The notes: generated by a model from the sequence alone, not told the origin. 64,000 nucleotides of DNA from Evansella halocellulosilytica (GCF_002335745.1 NZ_NIST01000001.1:3782354-3846353), one strand, 5' to 3'; positions 48,390 through 58,490 are shown, counted from the first letter of the stretch. Numbers and translations: made by a program.

Positions 48390-50974
48390 CTACTGAGATA
48401 TTGCTGCAATTTCGTCTGACGATAGTGCGCCTTCATATATTTGCAAATCATCGATTAAACCTTTATAAGGCGGATCCCACCAATTTACTCCTAGGCTGAA
48501 GCTTCCTTGAGTATTTGTGAAAATATTCGGAAAATCTGTCCCGCTAAATAATACAGCACCATTAAGAAAAACGTTTATATTTCCTTCATCTACTGTTAGC
48601 GCAACATGTGTCCATTCTTCGGTAGGAATTGTTGTTCCTGTTAGAGCATCATACCAGTTTACACTTCCTGACCAGACCATCGTTTGTCCGCCGACAGGAC
48701 CACTCGGAAGTACACTAACCCAATGACTATCATCTCTCGCACCAAAGAACGTAGTCGTGTACGTTGTTAATTGTTCTGGTTTTAGCCAGAATGATACGGA
48801 ATACGAGTTACTCGAAATTAAACCATCTGCTAGCCTAACTCCAGACTCTCCGTCAAAATAAGCTGCTTGACCTAACACGCCTTCAGCAAATGAAATCGAG
48901 CCACCTGTATATTCATTCTATTTCCTGTCACTGTACCGGGTTCAAAGTTTCCTTCACTGTCATCTAAGTTACCATCAAAATCATAATGAGCTATGAGACC
49001 GGCTTCTCTTAATGCGAGCACAGTAATTTCAAAGGTTTTCGTAGATGTAATCTCCCCTTTCGTTACCGTTGCAGTAAGTGTAGCAGTAGCATCTTCTTCA
49101 ACTGTCTCTGGTCGGGTAATTTCTCCTATATTTGTGATAACAGTATCATCTGACGACTCCCATGATATTTCAGTATTTCGCGTACCTTCAGTTGGTAAAT
49201 CTAAATCAGCAATGACGCTGTTTAAATCACCTAAATCAATATCATTTACGACATCCTCAACGATTTCCTCATCAGTCCTCTGTAACATTTTACTGCCCCA
49301 TACCGCAACACCGTCATTTGACATTGCCGTAAAGGTCATGACATTTCTCTCTGAAGCAGGATCATATTGTCGGAGGAATACTCCTTCATAAGTCGTACCA
49401 TCAATCGTTAATTCTGCTCGATTATGCCCTTTAGACCTCCAAGTTCCGTCAACACTACCTGAGATGGTATTATTTTTATTTAATGTAATAAATTTTGATG
49501 ATGTTATCGAGGATGTGATGTCTTTTCCATGATTAATAAATTTATATTCTCCAATTACATCTTGTCTGTTGATCTTTTCTAACGTTTCACCTGTATACCT
49601 ATAAGGTGCAACGACAGGCCATTCGGAGTCGGTCATAAACATTTGATGGACACGTACTTCATGCAATTCCCCTCTTTCTGGGAAACGCGTATGGAATACT
49701 AGAAACCTTTCACCGGTATCAGGATCCGTATAAACAGAGTTGTGACCTGGTGAAACATACCCGTAGCCGTTTCCTGTTCCCGGATCGCCTAACTGTCTGT
49801 CAAATAAGAAATTCCCCATTAATTTGTTCCCATATACTTCATGGGAGTAATCGCCTACTTTGTTTCGAACGGTTCCATCATCGAGGTCTTCCGGAAAATA
49901 TGCAGGCTCCCCAGCAACATCCTCATAAGGTCCTTCAGGATCTTCAGATCGGAACACTCTCATTTGGTATCCACCATCAGACGCTAGTCCGCCATAAGTG
50001 ACATATAGGAAATAATAACCCATTTCTTGATCATATTGAACATACGGACCTTCTACTGAATGTCCATATCCTCCTGCAATCTTCGTTCCAAAATAACGAT
50101 CGACCATTCTCCCGTCTTCTGTCGTTCCATCTTCCCCAGGATAAATGAGTTGACCTGTAGCCGGGTCTACTTCTAAAATGAAAATCCCCCCTGCCCACGA
50201 ACCATAGGTCATCCATAAACTTCCATCTTCATCGAAGAATAAGTTCGCATCAATAGAGTTAGTGAAAAGACGGTAGTTATAACCCCCTTCTTCTGTAAAC
50301 CAATCCGGGTTCGGTTCTTCAAAAACTCCTTCTTCTATAAGTGATGGTATATTCGTATTTTCAAAGTGCTTATTCACTGTACTGTTGTTATCATAAGCTT
50401 CATGATCATAAAACCCCGAATACATTACTGTATCAACATATTCAAATGGTCCTTCAATATCTTGTGAAACAGCATAACCAATTGCCGAACGAATGTAAGT
50501 AGATGATACACTGTAATACATCATGTATGCACCTGTTGTCCCATCATCGTTCACATAATGTTCATTCCAAAAAATCTCTGGTGCCCATACAGCATATCCT
50601 CCTAAACTATCCGCATCGTCTTCACCTGCCCATTCAAAAGATTCTGACAAGTTTTCAGATAAATCACCATATACATCATTCCCTGGAGTAGTGTAACCAT
50701 TCGTAAAGTTAGACCAATTTATTAAGTCCTCAGATTTAGCTCCAGCAATATGAGATCCATAAACGTAGTACATGCCATCAGATTTAATGATAGACGGATC
50801 ATGTACAGAGGCATTCTCAAAGTCGATATGCTCCCCCTCTTCGTCTAAGTGAGGTTTATTGTTGTTTTCGTTTGAAGGGACATTTCCCTTGCCAGAAGCC
50901 ATAACAGTAAGTGGTATCATGAGTAATATAATCAGGAAAACAAAGGTCATTTTCTTTACTGCTCCTTTTCTCAT
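48390..50974 (-). pseudogene. Secreted GH43 arabinanase (Abn2-like) with LamG domain, frameshifted
   Basis: The signal peptide is residues 1-27. The five-bladed GH43 domain has catalytic D59 (HDPSII), D242 (IDANLFF) and E308 (GHSVEGPYV), then the C-terminal barrel of endo-1,5-alpha-L-arabinanases like B. subtilis Abn2, then an atrophied Ig-like domain (ISWESSDDTVI). The first frame ends at 48872. A LamG-type domain (QAAYFDGESGVRLADGL ... SVSFWLKPEQ) continues in another frame to 48390. Adding one base near 48909-48913 restores GSISFAEGVLGQAAYFDG in frame. Without it the catalytic part is intact and only the glycan-binding end is lost. It is either a real mutation or a sequencing error. It degrades arabinan outside the cell and feeds AraNPQ. 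Confidence 0.87.
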
Positions 50975-51155
50975 GAAATCATTCTCCTTTCATCCATATG
51001 AAATCTTATTTACGAGACTATATATCCCTTTTCATTAAACGAATATATAATAGTAAGGAAAAATCTTGATGCCTTCGTTTTTTGTCATGCTTTGGAAATA
51101 CTACATTTTACATACTGCGTCTCCGTCCCCCTATGGATTTGACATCTACTTAAAA

Positions 51156-51169
51156 ATAAACCGCTTACA
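51156..51169. promoter_or_regulatory. Weak cre-like site upstream of GH43
   Basis: ATAAACCGCTTACA keeps the half CGCTTACA shared with the sites before GH85 and GH1 but deviates from consensus at three positions in the other half. Confidence 0.3.
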
Positions 51170-51198
51170 TATATTAATAAATATATTTATTAATATAT
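51169..51198. repeat. 30-bp AT-only perfect palindrome
   Basis: The segment reads identically on both strands, centred between 51183 and 51184 and built from TATTAATAAA-type words. It contains only A and T. It could be a DNA-bending site or an operator; low complexity makes chance plausible. Confidence 0.35.
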
Positions 51199-51542
51199 TT
51201 ATAATTAAATTAATATTATAAAAATCAACATCGTAACTCATGAGAATATTTTCCTATTTTCCGTCTAAAAGGGCTAGGTATATTCCTACATCTTAATCAT
51301 GTCTTTCTTATAAATTTACGAATAAATATGAATTACTCAAACTTATTAAACAAAATGCACTTTCCTCTACTTTTTAAAAGCATCGTATAATATTAATGAA
51401 TATATTAATTTATTGTACGATCTCTATACACAAGATCTATAGCAAGTAAACATAATATTATTATCGTCATGTAATTCCTGTCTTTTCATTCTTAGAAGAT
51501 TATCGTAAAATAGATAGCAGAGAAGAAAAGAGGTGATGTCTG

Positions 51543-51974
51543 ATGCCAAATGATCTGTTTATGTGGATGATTGCCCTTTGGTCTGTATTTCTAATGGTAA
51601 CAGTTGGTATCGGCGGGTATTTTATGTTTCGAAAGTTTTTAAAGAAGATGCCGAAAGAAGATGGGAAATCGGTCTTAGATTGGCAGGAACATTATATTAA
51701 TGAAACGCTCCACTTATGGACAGATGAACATAAAGCTTTTTTGAACGAACTTGTCGAACCAGTACCTGAGATTTTTCGAGATGTCGCAAAAGGAAAAATA
51801 GCTGGTAAAATAGGTGAATTTGCGTTAGAAGAAAATGCTGAGGAAATGACTCAAGACTTAATTATTAAAGGATATATCGCAGCTACACCAAAGCGTGATC
51901 ATAAATTTCTCATTAAAAAGCTAAAAGAAAAAAATATAGACTATACTGCTTACAATTCTTATTTCCAAGCATAA
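51543..51974 (+). CDS. yneK: DUF2621 family membrane-anchored protein YneK
   Basis: The protein is 143 aa. One N-terminal membrane helix (WMIALWSVFLMVTVGIGGYFM) precedes a soluble region with HYINETLHLWTDEHKAFLNEL, EPVPEIFRDVAKGKIAGKIGE and TPKRDHKFLIKKLKEKNIDY, matching the DUF2621/YneK family. Function is unknown. It faces ccdC across a shared bidirectional terminator; in B. subtilis yneK also neighbours ccdC. AGAGGTGAT precedes the ATG. Confidence 0.88.
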   Translation: MPNDLFMWMIALWSVFLMVTVGIGGYFMFRKFLKKMPKEDGKSVLDWQEHYINETLHLWTDEHKAFLNELVEPVPEIFRDVAKGKIAGKIGEFALEENAEEMTQDLIIKGYIAATPKRDHKFLIKKLKEKNIDYTAYNSYFQA

Positions 51975-52056
51975 ACAAAACTTGGCTTTCCGCAAATTTA
52001 TTGGAAAAACCTTAGTTAACGTTATACGATTGTCCATAATTCCTATTAGTATAAGA

Positions 52057-52099
52057 AAAACCCAACGTTTAGCTTACGTCTGCTAAGTCGTTGGGTTTT
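52057..52099. terminator. Bidirectional terminator between yneK and ccdC
   Basis: The stem AAAACCCAACG (52057-52067) / CGTTGGGTTTT (52089-52099), extended by TTAGC/GCTAA, has T runs on both sides. It includes the ccdC stop codon. Confidence 0.85.
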
Positions 52100-52595
52100 C
52101 TCGTTGAACATGTATTGGTTGTTCGATTGTTTGTTGTTTTAACTCCCGCTCTACGTCTTTAAACTTCATAAGCATGGCAATCCGCCACGGTAAAATCATG
52201 CCAAATGCTAGAATGAAAAACAATCCGGCCAGTACTTCATATTCGAAATGGATTCCAAATGTAAGCTTAAAACTTAACCGTATTCCGAGCAATCCAAATA
52301 ATATAAAAGGGAAAGCAACGGACCTTTTCATAAAAATTGCTTTGTCTTTAATGATAAATGAAGACGTTTTAATTAAAACGATCGAAAACACCATACCTAC
52401 AGCAAGGGCTAGTATGACTTCCCACGCAGGAGGCCGTGTCGGCGGATATAAAAACATTAAAAATCCAGTCGACATCGCTACTGGAGGAATGATGATCTTT
52501 TTAACATTTGCTGGTTTTTTCATCGCTTTCATTCGTATAAATATAGCAATAACTGCCATAATTAACGCTAATACTGTAAATATCGTTGCATACAT
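52083..52595 (-). CDS. ccdC: CcdC family membrane protein
   Basis: The protein is 170 aa with five hydrophobic segments, including IIIPPVAMSTGFLMFLYPP and VILALAVGMVFSIVLIKTS, and a polar C-terminal tail. It matches CcdC (YneJ, DUF1453 type), encoded next to the cytochrome c biogenesis gene ccdA in B. subtilis. CcdC itself is not essential for cytochrome c there and its role is unclear. No ccdA lies in this window; a thioredoxin-like gene and a membrane protein occupy the adjoining positions. Confidence 0.85.
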   Translation of the reverse strand: MYATIFTVLALIMAVIAIFIRMKAMKKPANVKKIIIPPVAMSTGFLMFLYPPTRPPAWEVILALAVGMVFSIVLIKTSSFIIKDKAIFMKRSVAFPFILFGLLGIRLSFKLTFGIHFEYEVLAGLFFILAFGMILPWRIAMLMKFKDVERELKQQTIEQPIHVQRENPTT

Positions 52596-52684
52596 GATTC
52601 ACAACCCCGTTCTTTCTATCGATGTTCCATCCGTATTATATCATAAGTCATCATTTTAATATAAAATTTTTCTATCGTCCTCTG

Positions 52685-53299
52685 TTAGAGTTGAAATGGG
52701 CTAACGATAACATATGCAAATAGAAAGCCAATAACAATAAATAAACTTCGTCCCAGTCTTTTTCTAGACGAAACAAATAGAAATGCACCAACAATAATGA
52801 GCATAAGGAACCATGCATAATAAACATTTACCATGTGGTATGTAAGATCGCCAATCGTATAGCCGAACGATAATGAGCTGACTGCCCCATACTCTTTTAT
52901 AAATATTGAATACGTAAATAATGTAAGAGCACTACCGAAAACGATACTATCGATTGTTTTCGAAGACCATTTCTTTCGATAATACTGAAATCCAAAATAC
53001 GTAACAGCTACTGTACTTGCTGCAAGTATAGCATATGGACCTCCAGAGTAATAAAGTAATTGCTGAAATGATGTGATGAGACTTGGTTCAAGGATAAATG
53101 GCCAGCTTTTATAAACGATTAAAGAAAGAATGATCGCTACGATCAAAGCATCTGAAACAGACTCCTTCTCCGCTTTACTGTACGTTTTTAAATACATCTG
53201 TACTGAAAAATAACCAGCTGCGATTGAAACAATTAGAAATAATAACATATAAGATAATGATATTGGACCTAAATTGATCGTTTCAAATGGTTCAAACAT
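52685..53299 (-). CDS. Polytopic membrane protein paired with a thioredoxin-like protein
   Basis: The protein is 204 aa with about seven hydrophobic helices (MLLFLIVSIAAGYFSVQMYL, ALIVAIILSLIVYKSWPFIL, FLMLIIVGAFLFVSS, FIVIGFLFAYVIVSP). It recalls the prolipoprotein diacylglyceryl transferase fold in hydropathy and in the N-terminal pattern (GPISLSYMLLFLI), but I see no Lgt signature. AAAGGAG precedes the ATG, 6 bp after the TlpA-like stop. A role with that thioredoxin, such as passing electrons across the membrane, is a guess; no conserved cysteine pair is visible, which argues against a CcdA-type function. Confidence 0.7.
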   Translation of the reverse strand: MFEPFETINLGPISLSYMLLFLIVSIAAGYFSVQMYLKTYSKAEKESVSDALIVAIILSLIVYKSWPFILEPSLITSFQQLLYYSGGPYAILAASTVAVTYFGFQYYRKKWSSKTIDSIVFGSALTLFTYSIFIKEYGAVSSLSFGYTIGDLTYHMVNVYYAWFLMLIIVGAFLFVSSRKRLGRSLFIVIGFLFAYVIVSPFQL

Positions 53300-53305
53300 C
53301 GTTAT

Positions 53306-53842
53306 TTATTCTCCTTTCATTTGTTGTACACCTTGGCTTATATCAGCGTTTGTTAATGCTCCAACTTTGCGATGTACAATCGTTCCATCATGCTGAATAA
53401 ATAACGTCGTTGGTACGGGAGGAACGAAATACTTTTGAGATACCTCTCCCTGCTCATCCAAACCATTTAAAAACGTAATATCGTGATTATTGATAAAAGC
53501 TTTCGCATTTTCTATTCGGTCTTGTGATGTTACATTGATGCCTAAAATTCGAATATTCGTCAGTTCAGCTGATGCTTTTTGTAAGGCTGTCATCGAAGCT
53601 TCACAATATGGACACCACGAAGTCCAAAAATAAACGATCGTCCCGTCGTACTCAGCTCCGTCATTATATAAGGTGACTTCCTCTTCAGTCGATATTTCAC
53701 TTAGAGTAAAGTTTGGAGCCTTATGTCCAATTTGGACGAGCTCCCCTCGGACTGCCCCTTGTTCATCTCTTTGATCCATCCCGATGAAGAAAATAACCGA
53801 TATACTAGCGATAATAAACCATATTCGTTTTAATATAGTCAT
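53306..53842 (-). CDS. TlpA/ResA-like membrane-anchored thioredoxin
   Basis: The protein is 178 aa. An N-terminal membrane anchor (IWFIIASISVIFFIG) is followed by an extracellular AhpC/TlpA-type domain: GHKAPNFTLSEI, active-site WTSWCPYC (C77, C80) and the cis-proline loop PPVPTTLFI. It should reduce disulfides outside the membrane, for example in apocytochromes or cell-wall proteins, if an electron donor such as CcdA is present elsewhere. It is upstream of, and probably co-transcribed with, the membrane protein at 52685-53299. GAGGGG precedes the ATG. Confidence 0.87.
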   Translation of the reverse strand: MTILKRIWFIIASISVIFFIGMDQRDEQGAVRGELVQIGHKAPNFTLSEISTEEEVTLYNDGAEYDGTIVYFWTSWCPYCEASMTALQKASAELTNIRILGINVTSQDRIENAKAFINNHDITFLNGLDEQGEVSQKYFVPPVPTTLFIQHDGTIVHRKVGALTNADISQGVQQMKGE

Positions 53843-53968
53843 TTTATATGTACCCCTCTGTCCATAATTTGACGTGCCAAGTATATCACGTTTTTGTTCT
53901 CTTTTATTAGAAAATGTTCATATCCTTGTCGAACCCTTGAAGACCCTCTTTTTAACAAAGTCTATCAT

Positions 53969-54001
53969 GAAAAAAGAGCATCACAACTGTGACACTCTTT
54001 C
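53969..54001 (-). terminator. Terminator of the SRPBCC gene
   Basis: The stem AAAAAGAG-TCAC / GTGA-CTCTTTC has a 2-nt internal mismatch and the 4-nt loop AACT. It lies about 20 bp past the stop, with TTTTTTC following on the minus strand. Confidence 0.6.
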
Positions 54002-54019
54002 ATAATTTAAAATTGGTGT

Positions 54020-54460
54020 TTATTCAACATCTTCTAATACTTTTTTTATACTCTTTAAGTGATCGCCGTCTTCACGGTTAATCATTTTGACAAGTAAAGG
54101 GCGCATTAATTTCATCGTCCATTTTTTTGCAATGACATTTCCATTAAAAGTCACTTTCGTTTTTTGATCAACTTCTTGAAAGGAATAGTGATACGTAACT
54201 TCCAACCCATTCGCATCACTTTTTACCCCGTATGATTTTTCCGGTTCATACTCTGTTACTTCAAGAACAGCACCAACTTTCCGATTTGCTAGATGTCGGA
54301 ACTCTTTATACCGGCTGCCGACTTCCACTTGCCCTTCAGACAACTTTTCGACTTCAACAACATTTGCAAAATAATACGTTGCGTTCTTCGGGTTTGCAAT
54401 AAACCGATAGACATCATCAATTGTTTCGTTGATTATCACTTCTTCATGAAAATCTGCCAA
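54020..54460 (-). CDS. SRPBCC-family protein
   Basis: The protein is 146 aa of the START-like ligand-binding fold: NETIDDVYRFIANPKNATYYF at the N-terminus, GSRYKEFRHLANRKVGAVLEVTEYEP in the middle, and the long C-terminal helix LMRPLLVKMINREDGDHLKSIKKVLEDV. The start is a TTG at 54460 with GGAGGT 8 nt upstream. Ligand and function are unknown. It lies 37 bp after the ABC exporter pair and shares their direction, so it may be co-transcribed with them. Confidence 0.82.
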   Translation of the reverse strand: MADFHEEVIINETIDDVYRFIANPKNATYYFANVVEVEKLSEGQVEVGSRYKEFRHLANRKVGAVLEVTEYEPEKSYGVKSDANGLEVTYHYSFQEVDQKTKVTFNGNVIAKKWTMKLMRPLLVKMINREDGDHLKSIKKVLEDVE

Positions 54461-54497
54461 AGCAACATACCTCCATACATTTTAACTTCCAAATCAT

Positions 54498-56297
54498 TCA
54501 CTCTGCTGCTGGAATTTCTAATTTATCTGCTCCTTGCTGTAATAAGTACATTTTATGATATAGTCCTTCTTTTGCCAACAATTGAGGATGTGTACCATAT
54601 TCAACGATTTCACCTTGGTGTAATACTAAAATGTGATCGGCATCTTTTATAGTAGAAAGCCTGTGAGCAATCGCGATGGTCGTTCTTCCCCGACGCATTT
54701 TCTCTAAAGCTGCTTGGATTTCTGTTTCAGTCTCTGTATCAACACTTGCAGTCGCTTCATCAAGTACGAGAATTTTCGGCTTTTTCGCCATCGTTCTTGC
54801 AAACGAGATTAATTGCCGCTGCCCGCTAGAAAAAGTTGACCCTCTTTCTCCTACTTTCTCTTTATATCCACGGGGTAAACGATTGATAAACGAATCCGCA
54901 TGGACAAATTGTGCCGCTTCTCTCACGTCCGTTTCACTAATACTCTCATCATATAAGCGAATATTATACTCAATATCGCCTACGAATAAAAAGGGATCTT
55001 GCAACACGAGGCCCATTTTTGTACGCAACTCTTCATCACTGTATTGTTCAATTGGCTCTCCGTCAATTTTTATTTCACCTTGCTGAATTGAATAAAATCT
55101 CATTAATAAATTTATAATTGAACTTTTTCCACTGCCAGTATGACCTACAAGTGCTAACGTTTCCCCTTCGTTTACTTTAAAGTCAATATTTTTTAACACA
55201 TCTTGTTTTCCGTCATAACTAAATGTCACATCATTAAATTCAATAACTCCATCTGTAATTTTTGGATCAGCTGTTCCTTCTTTTACAGGTGCAAGTTCAT
55301 TATGATCCATTAACCGGAAGACACGACCTGCAGAAATAATCGCTTGCTGAAAAATTGAGAGACGCTGCATGACTTGATTGACGGGTTCGAAGAAACGGTC
55401 TAAATAATTTACAAATGCATATAACACGCCGATTTCAACAGGACTGTTTAAAGATGTTATTCCGAAAAAACTTAACACGAGTACGAGGGCTATGATCGAA
55501 ATAAAGTCAACAGCAGGACGAAGTAGCAACCCGTCTAATTTAATGCTTTTAAACCATGCTTCATGATGCTCCTGATTCGTTTTTTGGAATTCTTTGTTCA
55601 TCCTGCGTTCTTGTCTGAACACTTGGATAATCGCCATCCCTTGTATCGACTCATTTAACCTCGCATTTAACTGGCTGAGCTTTTCACTCATTTCAGCATA
55701 ATATTTCGAGCTGAAGCGACGATACAATTGCATAACGAGCAGAAGGATCGGTAAGATACCTAAACAAAATAAAGCTAGTTGAACATTCAAAGCGAACATC
55801 GCGATGAATACTCCTACTAAAAAGACGATATTTTGTATAAATATTGCCATAACACTTACATATAACTCTTTTACTTGCTCTGTATCATTTGTGATCCGTG
55901 AGACGAGCCCACCTGTCGGAAATTGATCAAAAAAGGACAACCCGAGCTTTTCTACTTTATTAAACACATCAATTCTTAACTGCTGTATGATTTTTAAGGC
56001 GATTTTCTGAAAGAGTAGTCCTTGGGCATAGTTCATCACTGCTGCACATATATAAAGAAAAATAAATCCAAAACCTAACCATAATAGCGGCTGTAAGTCA
56101 AAAATTCTTGGAGTTAAGAAATCATCAATAAATATTTTTATTAAAATTGGACCTAAAATTTCTGCACTCGTTCCACCTATTAATAAAATTAATGCTATGG
56201 AGATCCACTTTAAGTGGGGCTTCGTATATGTCAACAACCTTTTAAACACTTGACCTTGAGGTAAGGGAGTTAATAAATGCTTATGGCGGTCAATCAT
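54498..56297 (-). CDS. ABC exporter half-transporter, catalytic subunit (YfiC/BmrD-like)
   Basis: The protein is 599 aa: six membrane helices then an ATPase domain with Walker A GHTGSGKSS, signature FSSGQRQLISFARTM, Walker B ILVLDEATASVD with catalytic Glu, and the H-loop IAHRLST. It pairs with the protein encoded just upstream, whose Walker B lacks the Glu; together they look like a heterodimeric type IV exporter similar to B. subtilis YfiBC or BmrCD, which export drugs. The ATG overlaps the partner's stop by 8 bp. Substrate is unknown. Confidence 0.92.
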   Translation of the reverse strand: MIDRHKHLLTPLPQGQVFKRLLTYTKPHLKWISIALILLIGGTSAEILGPILIKIFIDDFLTPRIFDLQPLLWLGFGFIFLYICAAVMNYAQGLLFQKIALKIIQQLRIDVFNKVEKLGLSFFDQFPTGGLVSRITNDTEQVKELYVSVMAIFIQNIVFLVGVFIAMFALNVQLALFCLGILPILLLVMQLYRRFSSKYYAEMSEKLSQLNARLNESIQGMAIIQVFRQERRMNKEFQKTNQEHHEAWFKSIKLDGLLLRPAVDFISIIALVLVLSFFGITSLNSPVEIGVLYAFVNYLDRFFEPVNQVMQRLSIFQQAIISAGRVFRLMDHNELAPVKEGTADPKITDGVIEFNDVTFSYDGKQDVLKNIDFKVNEGETLALVGHTGSGKSSIINLLMRFYSIQQGEIKIDGEPIEQYSDEELRTKMGLVLQDPFLFVGDIEYNIRLYDESISETDVREAAQFVHADSFINRLPRGYKEKVGERGSTFSSGQRQLISFARTMAKKPKILVLDEATASVDTETETEIQAALEKMRRGRTTIAIAHRLSTIKDADHILVLHQGEIVEYGTHPQLLAKEGLYHKMYLLQQGADKLEIPAAE

Positions 56298-58050
56298 TCA
56301 CTCCCCCTCCTCTCTCAACAAGTGATTCAAGTTGCTGGTGTTCATACATTTGCTTATACCAGCCGCCATGACTCATTAATTGTTCATGAGTTCCTTCTTC
56401 CACAATTCTCCCTTGATCTAATACAATAATTAAATCAGCATGTTTAATTGCACTTAAACGGTGAGCCGTAATGAACGTTGTTTTCCCTTTACGAATATCA
56501 CGAAGTGCATGAAGGATTTGTTCTTCCGTTTTAGCATCAACTGCTGAAAGAGAGTCGTCCAAAATTAAGACTTCCGGATTACTCATTAACGCGCGAGCGA
56601 TCGACATTCTCTGCTTTTGGCCACCAGATAAGGTTACACCTCTTTCACCGACAATCGTTTCGTAGCCTTCATCAAACCGAATGATATCTTCGTGTATATT
56701 CGCTAATTTGGCGGCTTCAATTATTTCCTGATACGTCGCATCAGGCTTTGCAAAACTAATATTATCTGCAATCGTTGCAGAAAACAGAAAATGGTCTTGT
56801 GGGACATAGCCAATTGATTTTCTTAATGCATCGAGAGAGTAGTGCTTCAGGTCGTGACCATCAAAATCGATCTTGCCGTGTTCAATATCAAAATCTCTAA
56901 CCATCGTTTTTACAAGTGTCGATTTCCCGCTTCCCGTCCTCCCAGCAATCCCGACAGTTTCACCGCGCTTTAATGTAAATGAAATGTCTTCAAGGGCTCG
57001 TTCGTTCTCATCTCCGTAACTGAAATGATCAATATTAAAGGTAATATCCCCTTGAGGAGAAGATTGAATGGCTTCATTTATATCTATAATTTCTTGCTTT
57101 ACTTTTAACAATTGAGAAACACGTTCATATGACGCCCTTCCTCGTTCTACAATGTTAAACAGCCAACCGAACGCAAGCATCGGCCAAATGAGCAAGCCTA
57201 AATAAACAGTAAAGCTCGTTAACTGTCCAATAGTCATTTCATCCATTACGACATAGCGTGCTCCGAAAGCAATTGAAAGAAAATAAGAAAGCCCTACAAT
57301 CAAAGAAATTGTCGGATCAAACAACGCATCGACTTTTGCGACTTGAATATTTTTATCTACGACGTCATCTGATTCCTTTTTAAATGAAGAAACCTCTTCA
57401 TTTTCGTAACCAAACGTTTTCGTGACACGAATTCCAGACATACTTTCTTGCACTTTATCATTTAAAGATGAAAATGCAGCTTGTGCTTTCGCAAACCGTT
57501 TATGAAGCATTGAACCGTACTTGCTCGTAGCTAACGCCATAAATGGCATAGGGATAAGGGCAATTAATGTCAACTCCCAGCTGATCGTTAACGCCATCGT
57601 AATAATGACGAACCCACCCATCGTAATTGAATCCACTAATGTAAGCACACCTGCTCCCGCCGTTTGTTCGATCGCCCGAATATCATTTGTAGCATGTGCC
57701 ATTAAGTCACCAGTTCTGCGCTTTTGGAAAAAAGACGCAGACATTTTCGAAAAATGATCATACAGCTGATTTCTGAGCAGTCTGGCTAAACGAATCGCTG
57801 AGCCAAAAATCATAATTCTCCATATGTACCTTAAAATATAAACCATGATAGCAAGAGCAAATAAAATGAGCACCCATTGTAACAATATTTTTTCGGTTAA
57901 CGTTGCTTCATTAATATGATCGACAATAACTCCGACAACATATGGAGGAAGAAGAGAAAGTAAGGATACGAGTGCTAATACGAGAATTCCTCCTCCATAA
58001 TTCCATTTTTCTTTTTTGAAATACCACATTAAATCAATAAAAACCCTCAT
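56290..58050 (-). CDS. ABC exporter half-transporter, degenerate-site subunit (YfiB/BmrC-like)
   Basis: The protein is 586 aa: a six-helix membrane domain (LALVSLLSLLPPYVVGVIVDH ...), then an ATPase with Walker A GRTGSGKST, canonical signature LSGGQKQRMSIARAL, but Walker B VLILDDSLSAVD, where Asp replaces the catalytic Glu, and the H-loop TAHRLSA. This is the degenerate-site partner typical of heterodimeric exporters. It is the first gene of the pair. No operator or MarR/TetR-type regulator gene is adjacent. Confidence 0.92.
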   Translation of the reverse strand: MRVFIDLMWYFKKEKWNYGGGILVLALVSLLSLLPPYVVGVIVDHINEATLTEKILLQWVLILFALAIMVYILRYIWRIMIFGSAIRLARLLRNQLYDHFSKMSASFFQKRRTGDLMAHATNDIRAIEQTAGAGVLTLVDSITMGGFVIITMALTISWELTLIALIPMPFMALATSKYGSMLHKRFAKAQAAFSSLNDKVQESMSGIRVTKTFGYENEEVSSFKKESDDVVDKNIQVAKVDALFDPTISLIVGLSYFLSIAFGARYVVMDEMTIGQLTSFTVYLGLLIWPMLAFGWLFNIVERGRASYERVSQLLKVKQEIIDINEAIQSSPQGDITFNIDHFSYGDENERALEDISFTLKRGETVGIAGRTGSGKSTLVKTMVRDFDIEHGKIDFDGHDLKHYSLDALRKSIGYVPQDHFLFSATIADNISFAKPDATYQEIIEAAKLANIHEDIIRFDEGYETIVGERGVTLSGGQKQRMSIARALMSNPEVLILDDSLSAVDAKTEEQILHALRDIRKGKTTFITAHRLSAIKHADLIIVLDQGRIVEEGTHEQLMSHGGWYKQMYEHQQLESLVERGGGVND

Positions 58051-58246
58051 ATCCGGGCCCCCAATATATAAAACTTATAATATTCTGAAAGCGAAAAAGA
58101 CCAATCTCATCATATCAAAATTTTCAAAAATATAACAGATATTTTTTTCTAAAATAATTTCGAAAACTATCCATCTTGAATCATTAATGAATACAGAATA
58201 ATATTTTCGTCTTATGTTTGGGTTGTTGCTAGTTGTTAAAATAAAA

Positions 58247-58268
58247 AACACCCCGAACTGGAGTGTCT
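58247..58268 (-). terminator. Terminator after yneF
   Basis: The stem ACACTCC / GGGGTGT with a 5-nt loop is followed on the minus strand by TTTTTTATTTT. It lies directly after the yneF stop. Confidence 0.75.
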
Positions 58269-58271
58269 TTT

Positions 58272-58490
58272 TTACTTCGTATTATTTTGCATAGCTTTCA
58301 TCATTTGATTGATCTTTTTTTGTGATGGGTTCATACCCATTTGCATCATCATGACACGAAGCATTTTTTCGTTAATGGGTGGATTTTTCTTCATATAGCT
58401 CATCATATACTGTCGAGCGATAAAGAAGCCGAGCGCGATCCCTGCCAACAGTGCTACAACGATGAGAACGATTGATAACCACAATTCCAT
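58272..58490 (-). CDS. yneF: UPF0154 family protein YneF
   Basis: The protein is 72 aa. An N-terminal membrane helix ([21 protein letters not shown]) is followed by [39 protein letters not shown], the conserved UPF0154 signature. Function is unknown; members are widespread in Firmicutes. As in B. subtilis it follows sirA. Length and sequence are fully typical. Confidence 0.93.
   Translation of the reverse strand: MELWLSIVLIVVALLAGIALGFFIARQYMMSYMKKNPPINEKMLRVMMMQMGMNPSQKKINQMMKAMQNNTK

Larger units (their letters stand above)
50975..51542. other. AT-rich gap between GH43 and yneK
   Basis: About 570 bp with no supportable gene. It holds the GH43 ribosome site (AAAGGAG), a weak cre-like site, an AT-only palindrome and possible minus-strand -10 elements (TATTATATATT near 51050). 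No convincing AraR box; TATTGTACGATC near 51411 matches only one half. Confidence 0.4.

Noticed and set aside
51411-51430. TATTGTACGATCTCTATACA upstream of yneK as an AraR site
   Set aside because: Matches a single half site and lies before a gene unrelated to arabinose.
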